Positions 1 through 7,528 are shown, counted from the first letter of the stretch. The stretch is DNA of 64,000 nucleotides from Phenylobacterium sp. SCN 70-31 (GCF_001724605.1 NZ_MEEX01000017.1:1-64000), one strand, 5' to 3'. The notes: generated from the sequence alone by a model not told the origin. Made by a program: numbers and translations.

Positions 1-1
1 C

Positions 2-481
2 TTCGACAACGACGGCGAGGACCTCTGGCGGTTCGCCGGGTGGAACTGGAGCCAGGACTTCTGGTGCGAAGGCGATGGAACGCCCGTCGCTTTCATCGAA
101 CTGGACGCCGTGACCGCCCCCGATCCCTCTGCCGACGCCTGGGAACTGGTCGATAAGCTCACCAGGGCGCTTACGGGACTGACGTCCGGCGGCTCTGAGT
201 TCTTTGTTCGTTGCGGCGAACGGTTCGTCGCTGACACCGATTCCTGCCTCGCCTACATCAAGGCCGCGCGCGACGGGCGTCTCGCCACTCTCAAGGCCGC
301 CATCGCCGCCAAGCAAAAAGCTCAGGCCGAAGCCGACGCCCTACGGGCAGAGAACGAGCGGCTGAGGGCGGAGAACGCCGAGTTGGCCGCCGCGAACCAG
401 CGCCTCGGACGTCTAGGTCGCATCGTCGAACGCGAGCGCGATGAACTCGCCGCCCGGAGCGTGGAGGGCCGCGATGGGTAA
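2..481 (+). CDS. Phage-type protein of unknown function, 5' end outside window
   Basis: The reading frame is open from base 2 through the GTG at 110 to the stop at 479-481, so this is probably the C-terminal part of a longer gene rather than a 123-residue protein starting at 110. The part before 110 is protein-like, rich in Trp, Asp and Phe. The last 60 residues form an Ala/Glu/Arg-rich heptad pattern typical of a coiled coil. I do not recognise the family. It is the first of a row of small overlapping genes that ends at the integrase, so prophage or integrative-element cargo is the likely context. Confidence 0.6.
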   Translation, partial: FDNDGEDLWRFAGWNWSQDFWCEGDGTPVAFIELDAVTAPDPSADAWELVDKLTRALTGLTSGGSEFFVRCGERFVADTDSCLAYIKAARDGRLATLKAAIAAKQKAQAEADALRAENERLRAENAELAAANQRLGRLGRIVERERDELAARSVEGRDG

Positions 482-764
482 GCTGACACCCCACGCGCTC
501 ATAATGCGCGAGGCTCGCTCGACGGGGCAACTGAAGGACAAGGCGTCGACGCCGAGGAAGGCGCAACGGGATGCGCTGATCTACATCCTAGAGAACGGCC
601 CAGGCACGATCCCGATGACGAAGGCGCTCCGCGTCCCGGCGCCTGTCCAACAGTGCGTCGAAGCGGGTTGGCTGGAGCCCCTGAACCGGCTGCGGCCGGG
701 CCCACCAATGTACGAAATCACCGCGTCCGGCCGCGCAGCCCTGAAAGGTGGCGAGCATGACTGA
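474..764 (+). CDS. Small winged-helix-like protein (96 aa), unknown
   Basis: The ATG at 474 is preceded by a GGAGGG-type ribosome site and overlaps the previous stop. The C-terminal half (about residues 35-90) has the spacing of a winged helix-turn-helix: a helical stretch, then a hydrophobic strand, then a Y-E-I-T-x-S-G-R-x-A-L segment resembling the wing and last helix of many small DNA-binding proteins. The N-terminus is basic. This suggests a nucleic-acid-binding phage accessory protein. No specific family was recognised, so the role is inference. Confidence 0.6.
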   Translation: MGKLTPHALIMREARSTGQLKDKASTPRKAQRDALIYILENGPGTIPMTKALRVPAPVQQCVEAGWLEPLNRLRPGPPMYEITASGRAALKGGEHD

Positions 765-1248
765 CCTGACCTCCCTCATCGAACGTATCGAAGCCGGAGA
801 CGGCGCGGATCGGGCGCTCGAATGCGACGTCGCTCGCGCGTTCGGATGGCATCGGGTCGAGCCGCGCTTCACCCGCAGCCGGCGCGGCGGTTGGATCGCG
901 CCAGAGGACTTCATGGGCGTGGATCGCGACGGGCGCCCGATCCTCAGTGAAAGCGGAACCCCCATGTGGCCCGATCCGCCTCGGGTCACCACAGACCTGA
1001 ACGCCGTCATCGCGCTGTGCGAGCGGGTGTTGCCGGGGTGGCAGGTTGTTCTTTCGACGGGCGACGCAGACCGAGTTCGGGATGAAGAGCGGCTGCCCAG
1101 CGCCACCTTGATACCGCATCTGCTCAATGACGCAGGGTGGGCGCTTGGGTCTAAAGCGCGCTCGCCATCATACGCCAAGACCCCCGCCCGCGCCCTTCTG
1201 GCGGCGCTGCTGCGGGCGAAGGAGGGGCAGAGCCATGACCCCCGCTGA
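757..1248 (+). CDS. Phage ABA-sandwich-like protein (163 aa)
   Basis: The start ATG at 757 follows GGTGGCGAG and overlaps the end of the preceding gene by 8 bases. The layout (N-terminal MTDLTSLIERIEAG with Asp/Arg-rich helix, then a W-x-x-E-P-R-F-T patch, a middle Ala-rich segment, and a long helix of the ARALLAALLRAK type at the C-terminus) matches small alphaproteobacterial phage proteins described as Phage ABA sandwich domain proteins. Their biochemical function is not known. Family assignment is from memory of the pattern and has moderate certainty. Confidence 0.6.
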   Translation: MTDLTSLIERIEAGDGADRALECDVARAFGWHRVEPRFTRSRRGGWIAPEDFMGVDRDGRPILSESGTPMWPDPPRVTTDLNAVIALCERVLPGWQVVLSTGDADRVRDEERLPSATLIPHLLNDAGWALGSKARSPSYAKTPARALLAALLRAKEGQSHDPR

Positions 1249-1576
1249 ACGGCGCGAGGCTATCGCGCGGATCGTGGACCCGGAGGGTTGGGAACTCGCA
1301 GACCAGAAGCAGGCCGCATTTCCTAATGACCCGCTTATCTACGAAACAGTACGCCTGAAACGTTCCCTCTCCAAGGCCGAACAGATCATGGCTCTGGAGG
1401 AATCCATGGGCACAAACGATGGATTCTTTTCGCAAGTATTCAAGATGTTGATCTCAGAGGCGGACCCAATGCCTCACGGAAGGTTGCTCTATCTGAGTGG
1501 CGAGCAATTTCGAATGGTCGAGCGTGCTTACGAGAAAGCCTCAACCGTCCTGAAAGCCCCCTCCCATGACCACTGA
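1235..1576 (+). CDS. Hypothetical protein, phage cassette (113 aa)
   Basis: The ATG at 1235 has a strong GGAGGGG ribosome site 8-12 bases upstream and overlaps the preceding gene. The protein begins with a segment recalling short phage proteins annotated only as hypothetical (TPAERREAIARIVDPEGW). The rest is mixed helix with no signal peptide, membrane segment or recognised motif. The stop overlaps the next start. Function unknown. Confidence 0.55.
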   Translation: MTPAERREAIARIVDPEGWELADQKQAAFPNDPLIYETVRLKRSLSKAEQIMALEESMGTNDGFFSQVFKMLISEADPMPHGRLLYLSGEQFRMVERAYEKASTVLKAPSHDH

Positions 1577-2093
1577 ACCAGACATCAACGCCGCTGTTGA
1601 GCGGGTGAAGGCCAAAGCCGCGCGCCTGGAACGCCTCGCCGGGAACATGAGGGAGTCGGGCCAGAAGACGCTTGCAAACGAGCGAGCGAAGAGCGCCGCC
1701 GACCTCCGCCTCCTCCTCTCAGCCCTCAAGGCAGAGCGGGAGAAGGTGGCGGGGCTGACTGGGGAGCGGGACGAAGCGCGAGCGGTGGCAGGATACCCCG
1801 GATACGTTCGCGACCTTGTGCCTATGTGTTCCGACGAGATCGAGGGGCTGGCCGAGAAGTGGCCACGGGTCGTCAACACGATGATGGCCGCAGAGCGCGA
1901 CAAAGAAGCCGCCGAGTCCCGCGCCCAATCCGCCGAAACCCTACTCGCTGAAGCGGCGGGGGTGCTGGAGGAGCTTGAACCCTTCCTGGACGCGATTGTC
2001 TGCTACGCGAGCAGCATGGACGAGCACGACCCCAATCGTCTCGCATTCAACGCCCGCACCCTCTCCGCCAAGCTGAAGGACCGTCAGCAATGA
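1566..2093 (+). CDS. Coiled-coil protein of phage cassette (175 aa)
   Basis: Starts at ATG 1566, inside the end of the preceding gene. Residues 5-75 are dense in Ala, Glu, Lys and Arg with heptad spacing, and a second helical stretch covers about 105-140, so a coiled-coil protein is likely. Short central region (PGYVRDLVPMCSDEIEGLAEKW) resembles nothing I can name. Phage accessory proteins of the Ead/Ea22 type have similar make-up, but no specific motif supports that family. Confidence 0.5.
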   Translation: MTTEPDINAAVERVKAKAARLERLAGNMRESGQKTLANERAKSAADLRLLLSALKAEREKVAGLTGERDEARAVAGYPGYVRDLVPMCSDEIEGLAEKWPRVVNTMMAAERDKEAAESRAQSAETLLAEAAGVLEELEPFLDAIVCYASSMDEHDPNRLAFNARTLSAKLKDRQQ

Positions 2094-2407
2094 CCGAGAT
2101 CACCGACATCGACCGCGCGAGGGCGGAGGAAGCGAGGGCTCGCCACTTTGCCCAGTTCGCCCATTCCAGCGAAGCTGAGAGCGAAGCTGAGATCGCCGCC
2201 ATGCTGGCCCGCATCGGCTGGGAGCCCGTCGATCCCGACCTGATCGCCACAAGGGAGCTTTGCGCCGAGGACGCGCGGCGCTGCGGCTTCGGAGAGTGGA
2301 TGGCCGTCCAGTACCTTTCCGGACGACGCGACAGTTGCCCTCTGTTTCAACGCTCCCTCGCCGCCATCAAGCGAGGCCGCCAGCTTGAGCGGGAGGCAGG
2401 CCGATGA
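2090..2407 (+). CDS. Hypothetical protein, phage cassette (105 aa)
   Basis: The start ATG overlaps the previous stop (ATGA). The protein is charged and helical, without signal peptide or membrane segment; a W-E-P-V-D motif near residue 44 and a F-x-E-W-M segment are the only landmarks. The frame uses the same high-GC codon pattern as its neighbours and is translationally coupled on both sides, which is the main support that it is real. Function not recognised. Confidence 0.5.
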   Translation: MTEITDIDRARAEEARARHFAQFAHSSEAESEAEIAAMLARIGWEPVDPDLIATRELCAEDARRCGFGEWMAVQYLSGRRDSCPLFQRSLAAIKRGRQLEREAGR

Positions 2408-2565
2408 TGCAGGTCATCCCAACCGGCCCATGCCGCCGATGCGTCCAGTGCGAGGGCATGGACCACCACTGGATGTATGTCGGCGACGAGGACGCGGACG
2501 GTGAGCCCGTCATGTCCTGCAAGCACTGCGACGCCGCGCGGCCATTCGAGGACGACGATGTCTGA
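2404..2565 (+). CDS. Tiny zinc-knuckle protein (53 aa)
   Basis: Short gene beginning ATGATG at 2404, overlapping the preceding stop, and ending TGA at 2563-2565 inside the next gene. It has two Cys pairs, C-R-R-C plus a third nearby Cys (C-x-x-C-x-x-C, residues 10-16) and C-K-H-C near residue 41, with paired His residues between, so it should bind one zinc ion. Tiny zinc-ribbon proteins are common in prophage accessory rows, where they act as unknown DNA- or protein-binding factors. The overlap at both ends and the spaced cysteines argue that it is a true gene. Confidence 0.6.
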   Translation: MMQVIPTGPCRRCVQCEGMDHHWMYVGDEDADGEPVMSCKHCDAARPFEDDDV

Positions 2566-2905
2566 CCTCACAGACCAAGAGCTGATCGCGGCGCTGCGGG
2601 CTATGTCCGGCGAAGACGAGATGATCCACACGCTGCCCTGGCCGCTCATCAAACGGCTCCTCTCCCTCGCCGCCGACCGCCTTGAAGCGCAGGGGTGGAA
2701 GCCGATTGAGAGCGCGCCGAAGGATGGGACGCGGGTTCTCGTAACTCGCTGGCCTCGCACGGGACACACAGACCCGACTAAGATCGCGTGGTGCTACGCG
2801 GACAGTCCGGCGTTCAAGGAGTGGCGCATCCGACTCAACAAGGGCCTGCGTTACGATCCCACCCACTGGCGTCCCCTCCCCGCCCCTCCGAGCGAGGAAG
2901 CGTGA
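2558..2905 (+). CDS. DUF551-like phage protein (115 aa)
   Basis: The ATG at 2558 overlaps the preceding stop by 8 bases. The second half carries the DUF551 pattern: G-W-K-P-I-E-S-A-P-K-D-G-T-R-V-L-V, then a T-H-W-R-P-L-P-x-P-P ending. DUF551 proteins are widespread in temperate phages and have no assigned biochemical role. The first half (TDQELIAALRAMSGEDEM) is a helical extension, making this longer than the bare domain of about 60 residues; it may be a two-part fusion, as seen in other phage accessory proteins. Confidence 0.65.
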   Translation: MSDLTDQELIAALRAMSGEDEMIHTLPWPLIKRLLSLAADRLEAQGWKPIESAPKDGTRVLVTRWPRTGHTDPTKIAWCYADSPAFKEWRIRLNKGLRYDPTHWRPLPAPPSEEA

Positions 2906-2907
2906 GC

Positions 2908-3138
2908 ATGGCCGATCACATCAACATTTCTCAGATCGACCGCTTCGACTCCGAGTGGAACAGCCGGCTGGAGTTCAACAAGCTCAAGGCCGAATTGGAC
3001 ATCATGACCCAGCGCTTCAAACAAGCGCAGTCGAACCTGGACGCGATCTTCACCCGCATCGCTCGGGGTGAGGACGTCGAGTTGCACTACAGCAACGGGG
3101 ACGTTGTTCGCGTCGGGCGGCTGAGCGAGGAAGCATGA
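2908..3138 (+). CDS. Hypothetical 76-aa protein, phage cassette
   Basis: Start ATG at 2908 follows a GGAAG-type ribosome site inside the end of the previous gene (AGCGAGGAAGCG). The protein is soluble, with a helix-rich middle (residues 20-50) and a C-terminal strand pattern V-E-L-H-Y-S-N-G-D-V-V-R-V. The stop overlaps the next ATG (ATGA). No family recognised; support is the intact frame and coupling. Confidence 0.5.
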   Translation: MADHINISQIDRFDSEWNSRLEFNKLKAELDIMTQRFKQAQSNLDAIFTRIARGEDVELHYSNGDVVRVGRLSEEA

Positions 3139-3554
3139 CCCCCGCGATCCTCGCCGCCGCCTTCCTGGCCAGCCTGATCGCAACGCCTGCCCTGGCAGAC
3201 CCGTGCAAGGCGATCCCTGATCGCGGGCCCATGCCGACGTACCTGGCGGCCGGAAGCACGTTCACCGGCCCCGTCTCGTACATCGGTGACGGCGATAGCC
3301 TGTGCGTCTCGGTAGGCCCCTCGCCTGACGAGTGGGTCGAGGTTCGCGTCGCCGACTTCTACGCGCCCGAGCTGCACGAGCCCGGCGGCCCTGAGGCCAA
3401 GGCTGCGCTCGAACGCATCGTCATGGGCCGGACGCTCCACTGCACCGCGGGCCGTCGGTCCTATGACCGCGTTGTCGCCAGATGCACGCTCGATGGCGTC
3501 TCTGTCGGGGATCTCATGCGCCAGGCCGGCGTGCAGGAGGGAGGGAGGCGGTAG
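3135..3554 (+). CDS. Exported thermonuclease-like (SNase-fold) protein (139 aa)
   Basis: Residues 1-21 form a clear signal peptide ending A-L-A-D, so the mature protein is exported. The mature part follows the staphylococcal-nuclease fold order: a Y-I-G-D-G-D-S-L strand, V-R-V-A-D-F-Y-A-P-E-L, then A-L-E-R-I-V-M-G-R-T-L-H-C and Y-D-R-V-V-A-R-C, ending G-D-L-M-R-Q-A-G-V. The D-G-D and R-V-x-x-x-x-A-P-E positions correspond to the calcium-binding and active-site strands of thermonucleases; two Cys may form a disulphide. A nuclease role is inferred from this. It sits between phage accessory genes and the excisionase, with start and stop coupled to both neighbours. Confidence 0.7.
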   Translation: MTPAILAAAFLASLIATPALADPCKAIPDRGPMPTYLAAGSTFTGPVSYIGDGDSLCVSVGPSPDEWVEVRVADFYAPELHEPGGPEAKAALERIVMGRTLHCTAGRRSYDRVVARCTLDGVSVGDLMRQAGVQEGGRR

Positions 3555-3734
3555 ATGGAACAGAAGCTTTCATACACGATCCCCGAGGCCGCTCGGATGA
3601 CGGGCGTGTCGAGGTCGTCCCTCTACAAGCTCATCAAGGCCGGCGATCTGCGCACATTCACGTGGTGCGGTCGCACGCTCATTCGGGCGGAGGAGCTGGT
3701 TCGCCATCTTGATCAGGCTTCGCGGGCTGCATGA
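3555..3734 (+). CDS. AlpA/excisionase-like helix-turn-helix protein (59 aa)
   Basis: ATG immediately follows the preceding TAG, so it is translationally coupled. The protein contains a MerR/excisionase-type helix-turn-helix: Y-T-I-P-E-A-A-R-M-T-G-V-S-R-S-S-L-Y-K-L followed by I-K-A-G-D-L and a R-T-L-I-R-A-E-E-L turn. Proteins of this size beside a tyrosine integrase commonly act as recombination-directionality factor (excisionase) or as activator of the integrase gene. Its last 56 bases overlap the 3' end of the convergent integrase gene. Confidence 0.7.
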   Translation: MEQKLSYTIPEAARMTGVSRSSLYKLIKAGDLRTFTWCGRTLIRAEELVRHLDQASRAA

Positions 3735-4914
3735 GATACGTCGCCCAGGCATCCATGAGGTCCCTGCGTTTAGCCAGCGCGTCCCCGCGGCGGTAGGCGC
3801 GCTCGGTTTCATCCCCCACGACGTGGGCAAGGGCCGCCTCTATGGTCTCCTTCGCAAACTCCGTCCTGTCGCCCGCGTAGTCGCGAAAGGTGCTCCGGAA
3901 CCCGTGCACCGTGATGACGCCTTGGTACCCCATGTCATCGATCGTGCGATCCATCGCGCCAGTTGAGAGCGGCTTTCCCCTTCGAAACAAGCTCGGGAAC
4001 ACCCACCCCGTCGCCTTCGCCGAAGCCGGGTTCTTGGCTTTCGCCAGGATGTCTAACGCCGCCTTGGATAGCGGGACTCTGTGCGCCCGGCCCGCCTTCA
4101 TACGGCCGGCCGGCACGGTCCATATCTTGGCTTCAAGGTCGATTTCCGACCACGTCGCATTGATGACTTCGGACGTGCGAGCCGCGGTCAGGATCGCAAA
4201 GCCCAACGCGTAAGCCGCCATTGCATCCCGCTTCCCCAGGTCCGCCATGAACGCGGGCGCGTCGGCATACGGAAGCGCGGGATGGTGGCGGACCTTGATC
4301 TCCTGGCGCGGAAGGAGGTGTTGGAGATGGCCCTTCCATCGCGCCGGGTTCGGCGAGTCTGCCGGCGCCTTTCCCCCAGCGCGGGCGGCGTCCAGCACAG
4401 CTTCAATTCGCATACGCATCCGCCGCGCTGTCTCGGGTCGTGATGACCAGTAGGGTTTGAGCGCTGCGATCACGTCTTCCGTGGTGACCTCGCCGACGGG
4501 CGTGGTCTTCAGGGCGCCGACCCACTCCGTCATCATCCGCAGCCAGGCCGCGTGAGCCTTCTCCTGCTTCGGAGCGAGCGCGGGCGCCACCTCCCTCGCC
4601 CAAGCCGAGAACGTTAGATTGCGCGCCGCCATCGCAGCTCGGTTGGCCTTCCTCGCTGTGATCGGGTTGACGCCTTCGCGGATCAGCTTCCGAGCCTTGT
4701 CCCGCTCGGATCGAGCCTCGGCCAAGCTGACCTCCGAGGGGGAGCCCAAGCCCATCTCGGATCGCTTGCCGGCCAGGTGAATGACGAGAACCCACCGCTT
4801 GAAGCCGTCTGTGCCTATGCGAAGGTAGAGCCCCCCGCCGTCCGCGTACCAACCCGGTTCACGCGCCTTTCGCACCGCAAGATCGGTCAGCCGATTGAGG
4901 GTTCGGGGAGCCAT
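3679..4914 (-). CDS. P4-type tyrosine integrase (411 aa)
   Basis: Site-specific recombinase that would integrate and excise the element to its left. The N-terminus (residues 1-95) is the DUF4102 arm-binding domain: L-T-D-L-A-V-R-K-A, W-Y-A-D-G-G-G-L-Y-L-R, then K-R-S-E-M-G-L-G. A core-binding helical domain follows, then the catalytic domain with all expected residues visible: Arg in L-T-A-A-R-T-S-E-V, Lys in A-G-R-M-K, H-G-F-R, His in A-L-A-H-V and the nucleophile Tyr in E-R-A-Y-R-R-G-D. Length is normal and the frame unbroken, so it looks functional. P4-type integrases usually use a tRNA gene as attachment site; none is visible beside it. Confidence 0.93.
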   Translation of the reverse strand: MAPRTLNRLTDLAVRKAREPGWYADGGGLYLRIGTDGFKRWVLVIHLAGKRSEMGLGSPSEVSLAEARSERDKARKLIREGVNPITARKANRAAMAARNLTFSAWAREVAPALAPKQEKAHAAWLRMMTEWVGALKTTPVGEVTTEDVIAALKPYWSSRPETARRMRMRIEAVLDAARAGGKAPADSPNPARWKGHLQHLLPRQEIKVRHHPALPYADAPAFMADLGKRDAMAAYALGFAILTAARTSEVINATWSEIDLEAKIWTVPAGRMKAGRAHRVPLSKAALDILAKAKNPASAKATGWVFPSLFRRGKPLSTGAMDRTIDDMGYQGVITVHGFRSTFRDYAGDRTEFAKETIEAALAHVVGDETERAYRRGDALAKRRDLMDAWATYLMQPAKPDQDGEPAPPPE

Positions 4915-4918
4915 CTAC

Positions 4919-4939
4919 CGTCCTAAGTCTCGTCCTAAG
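4919..4939. repeat. 9-bp direct repeats upstream of integrase
   Basis: CGTCCTAAG occurs at 4919-4927 and again at 4931-4939, a 12-bp period, directly before the integrase start (minus strand). Short direct repeats at one helical turn beside an integrase gene are the usual form of arm-type integrase or excisionase binding sites, and would also lie over the integrase promoter. This is inference from position and spacing. Confidence 0.45.
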
Positions 4940-5007
4940 CCGCGCGCGCGCTTCGTAGGCGATCACATGGACGCGGGCGGACGATCAAGCCTGGAAAGTT
5001 TAATGTT

Positions 5008-5044
5008 CACAAGGGCCGCATGGACGGATATCGTATCCCTTGTG
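5008..5044. repeat. Inverted repeat between integrase and IS element
   Basis: CACAAGGG (5008-5015) is matched perfectly by CCCTTGTG (5037-5044), and a nested GGATA-TCG-TATCC lies at 5026-5038, so the right arm continues as the complement of CACAAGGGATA. This could be a core or arm recombination site, an operator for the integrase, or a hairpin. No T-run follows. Confidence 0.4.
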
Positions 5045-5105
5045 TTCGCGTTCGGAAGGTGCTCGGGGAGCCACCGCAGAGAATTTCCCGGTTCCTTCCG
5101 TGCAT

Positions 5106-6072
5106 TAGAGCGTGACCGCTTCGGCATGAAGCGTAACCGCTGTTGACGAGGTAGTTGGCGCACTCGGTCGGTGTGAAGTGGTCGAGGAGTTGTCCGATGC
5201 GTCGCCAGGTGGCTTCGACGGTGCGCTCGGCGGCCTTGCGCAGGAGAGTCTTCAGCTTGGCCAACACCTGTTCGATGGGGTTGAGATCGGGGGAATAGGG
5301 CGTCAGGAAGATGAGGTGGGCGCCGCGGGCCCGGATGGCTGCGCGGGCGGCCTTGCCGCTGTGGCTGCCGAGGTTGTCCATGATGACCACATTGCCGGGC
5401 TGGAGCACGGGAGCCAGGATCTTCTCGACGTACAGCCGGAAGGCCTCGCCGTTGATCGGCCCGTCGAAGACGAAGGGCGCGTCGATCCTGTCGTGCCTGA
5501 GGGCTGCGATGAAGGTCAGCGTCTTCCAGTGGCCATGGGGCGCGTAGGCCCTTAAGCGGCGGCCGCGCGGTCCCCAGCCGCGCAAAGGCGCCATGTTGGT
5601 CTTGATCCAGGTCTCGTCGATGAACACCAGGCGCGAGGCCTCGATCCGCCCCTGGTGCGCGCGCCAGCGGGTCCTGCGGCGAGCCACGTCAGGCCGCGCC
5701 TGCTCCTGGGGCGGCAGCGCTTTTTTGAAGCTCAGCCCCTCGGCGTGGACGGTCCGGCCGCGATCCGCCGCCGAAGCCACTCGGCGACCTCGCCAGACAA
5801 CGTCCGCGGCTTGTAGCCGCCAACCTGCGCCGGCGCCGGCGAGCCGGTCTCCCGAACGCGCTTGGTCCACTTCGACACGCACGAGGGGGCGATTTGCAGG
5901 GCCTCGGCGATCTGCCGGTGCGTCTCACCCGCTGCCTTCCGCGCCAACGCGCGCTCACGAAGGTCCATCGAATAAGGAGTCGTCATCCAAGCTGCCTCCA
6001 GCCAGCTACCCAGATGAATCAGCTCCCAAGTGCCTTGAGAATCCCGATTCCGTCAGATCGGGGCACGCTCTA
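5106..6072 (-). mobile_element. IS630-family insertion sequence, internally deleted
   Basis: Bounded by TA on each side (5106-5107 and 6071-6072), as expected for the TA target of IS630/Tc1-type elements. The termini are inverted: GAGCGTG at 5108-5114 and CACGCTC at 6064-6070, with further partial match inward. Inside the left end, AGCGTGACCGCT (5109-5120) repeats as AGCGTAACCGCT (5130-5141). The element is about 0.96 kb, shorter than the roughly 1.1 kb usual for this group, which agrees with the lost segment inside its transposase. Confidence 0.8.
5107..5986 (-). pseudogene. IS630 transposase, broken by internal deletion and frame change
   Basis: The N-terminal part (from ATG 5986) has the helix-turn-helix start typical of the family (MDLRERAL, then G-E-T-H-R-Q-I-A, then V-S-K-W) and stops at about 5732 after ...R-R-I-A-A-G-P. 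A second frame resumes with V-H-A-E-G-L-S-F-K-K and holds the DDE catalytic core: I-D-E-T-W, I-M-D-N-L-G-S-H and P-Y-S-P-D-L-N-P-I-E. In intact relatives about 25 residues lie between these two points; here they are missing and the frame differs, so the protein is not made whole. The C-terminal frame also runs past the terminal repeat without a stop, to 5007. Confidence 0.8.
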
Positions 6073-6215
6073 GATCAGCCGCCTCTCTGCTCCCACCCCA
6101 CCAGGAGTAGGTGGACCCGTTCCTGCGATGTCTGCGGCGCACCGGAGGGCTGACGGACTGTCGGCGCAGGTCGATCGGGGGCTTCGGCGGTCTTTGGGGA
6201 GAAATTTCCGCCAAT

Positions 6216-7244
6216 CTAAGCTGGGATCGTTGCTTTCCGGCGGTCTGCTAGGACTTTAAAGTACTTCCGCGCCGCATCTTCGAATGGATACGCGATGCCC
6301 GCGACGACTATGATGCCCGCCAAGTAGGGAAGGGCCAGTAGGTCACCCACCGCGCCCACGTCCATCCGCCCCCCCTCGGAGCTCCAGCCGAGAGCCCGCC
6401 CGATGTGCCAGAGCACAGCGACGACCAGCGCATGCACGATGTAGGCCGTGTACGACCGCTCTCCAAGCCATTGAACGGGCCTTGAGCGGAGCCAAGACGT
6501 CAGGCGTCCTCGCGACCCTGCAAAGACATACACGGCGGCGCCGAAGACGAAGGGCGCCACGAATTGCGCTTCCCCCGACGCGACGAACACTACCACACTG
6601 ATTGCGGCGACCGCCTCGCCCCAGGTCCCGAAATCTCGTATCGGCGCACGCGCGATCAAGGCTCCCACAAAGAACCCAGCAACCCCCCTGGCAACCCCGA
6701 AATCAAACGTCGATCCCATGCCCGCTGGCGCGAAGGAAAAGAGGATGAAAATCGCTATGACAACGAGCGCCGCATAGACGAAGCGTCGCCACGGCACGAA
6801 CGCCAGAAAGGCGAACATCAAGTACAAAAACCACTCGACGCTGATGGACCAACTCGGATCGTTCCACGTCAGCTCTCGATGAACACCCCAGGAGTGCACC
6901 ATGAAGATATTGGTGATCAGGGCGATGGCGGAGTGCCGTTCGTCCGCGTTGAAATCGCCCTGAACCAGCGAAACAAGTACGAAGGCCAGCAGGACAGCCA
7001 TATGCATTGGCCAGATACGTCCGAACCGCTTGAGGAGAAACGGCAGAGTGGCATCCGGTCGCCGATCCTGCACCGCCGCGATCACGAAGCCAGAAAGTAC
7101 AAAGAAGAAATCGACGAACAAATAGCTGTGGCGAATGAACTCGTTCCCGGAGATCTGGCCAACGACAGGGAAGTGAAAAAGCGCTACCAGCAAGGCGCAC
7201 AAGCCTCGCCAACTATCTAGCGAATTTCCTCTCAACGCATCCAC
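6216..7244 (-). CDS. Acyltransferase-3 family membrane protein (342 aa)
   Basis: Integral membrane O-acyltransferase of the OafA/YrhL type, which transfers acetyl or similar groups to cell-surface sugars. The N-terminus shows the family pattern: L-D-S-W-R-G-L-C-A-L-L-V-A-L-F-H-F with the conserved R and H, then V-D-F-F-F-V-L-S-G-F-V. About ten hydrophobic segments follow, including S-W-S-I-S-V-E-W-F near residue 130, another family signature. Length is normal for the bare transmembrane domain. It stands alone beside the IS element, and its less GC-rich codon use suggests horizontally acquired DNA. Its acceptor is unknown. Confidence 0.85.
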   Translation of the reverse strand: MDALRGNSLDSWRGLCALLVALFHFPVVGQISGNEFIRHSYLFVDFFFVLSGFVIAAVQDRRPDATLPFLLKRFGRIWPMHMAVLLAFVLVSLVQGDFNADERHSAIALITNIFMVHSWGVHRELTWNDPSWSISVEWFLYLMFAFLAFVPWRRFVYAALVVIAIFILFSFAPAGMGSTFDFGVARGVAGFFVGALIARAPIRDFGTWGEAVAAISVVVFVASGEAQFVAPFVFGAAVYVFAGSRGRLTSWLRSRPVQWLGERSYTAYIVHALVVAVLWHIGRALGWSSEGGRMDVGAVGDLLALPYLAGIIVVAGIAYPFEDAARKYFKVLADRRKATIPA

Positions 7245-7264
7245 TGTCGCACGCTAACATAACG

Positions 7265-7441
7265 ATGATTCATGAGAACTCCTCATGCGGTCTGTTACTC
7301 ACTATCCTCTGCGGCGCGCAAGTTCACGGCATAGGCGACGAATTCATCGACGGCGTCGAAGCTGTCCCCATTGTCTATGAAAAGTGCGGCGACATGAAAA
7401 AGCAAGACATCGCATGCCTTCTCCTACCCAAGACTAAATGA
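7265..7441 (+). CDS. Possible 58-aa ORF, weak
   Basis: An open frame starts at ATG 7265 and ends TGA 7439-7441, with a protein-like C-terminal part (G-D-E-F-I-D-G-V-E-A-V-P-I-V-Y-E-K-C-G-D). It could be a degraded exported protein, since the first 20 residues are hydrophobic. No ribosome site is seen and no family recognised. It occupies the 284-base gap between the acyltransferase and the TetR gene; otherwise I see nothing there. Confidence 0.25.
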   Translation: MIHENSSCGLLLTILCGAQVHGIGDEFIDGVEAVPIVYEKCGDMKKQDIACLLLPKTK

Positions 7442-7528
7442 AGCGGTAGAACGGGTCCACGCTTTGACGACGCTTGCTCAGAGAGCCGCCGACATCCGCC
7501 CGAAGGCGGACCTTCGCGAACCCACACA

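Noticed and set aside
4915..5106. Possible tRNA gene as attachment site for the integrase
   Set aside because: No acceptor-stem pairing or T-loop sequence could be found on either strand; the strip holds only short repeats.
5007..5986. Programmed -1 frameshift in the IS630 transposase
   Set aside because: The two frames do not just overlap: conserved residues between them are missing, so a deletion fits better.
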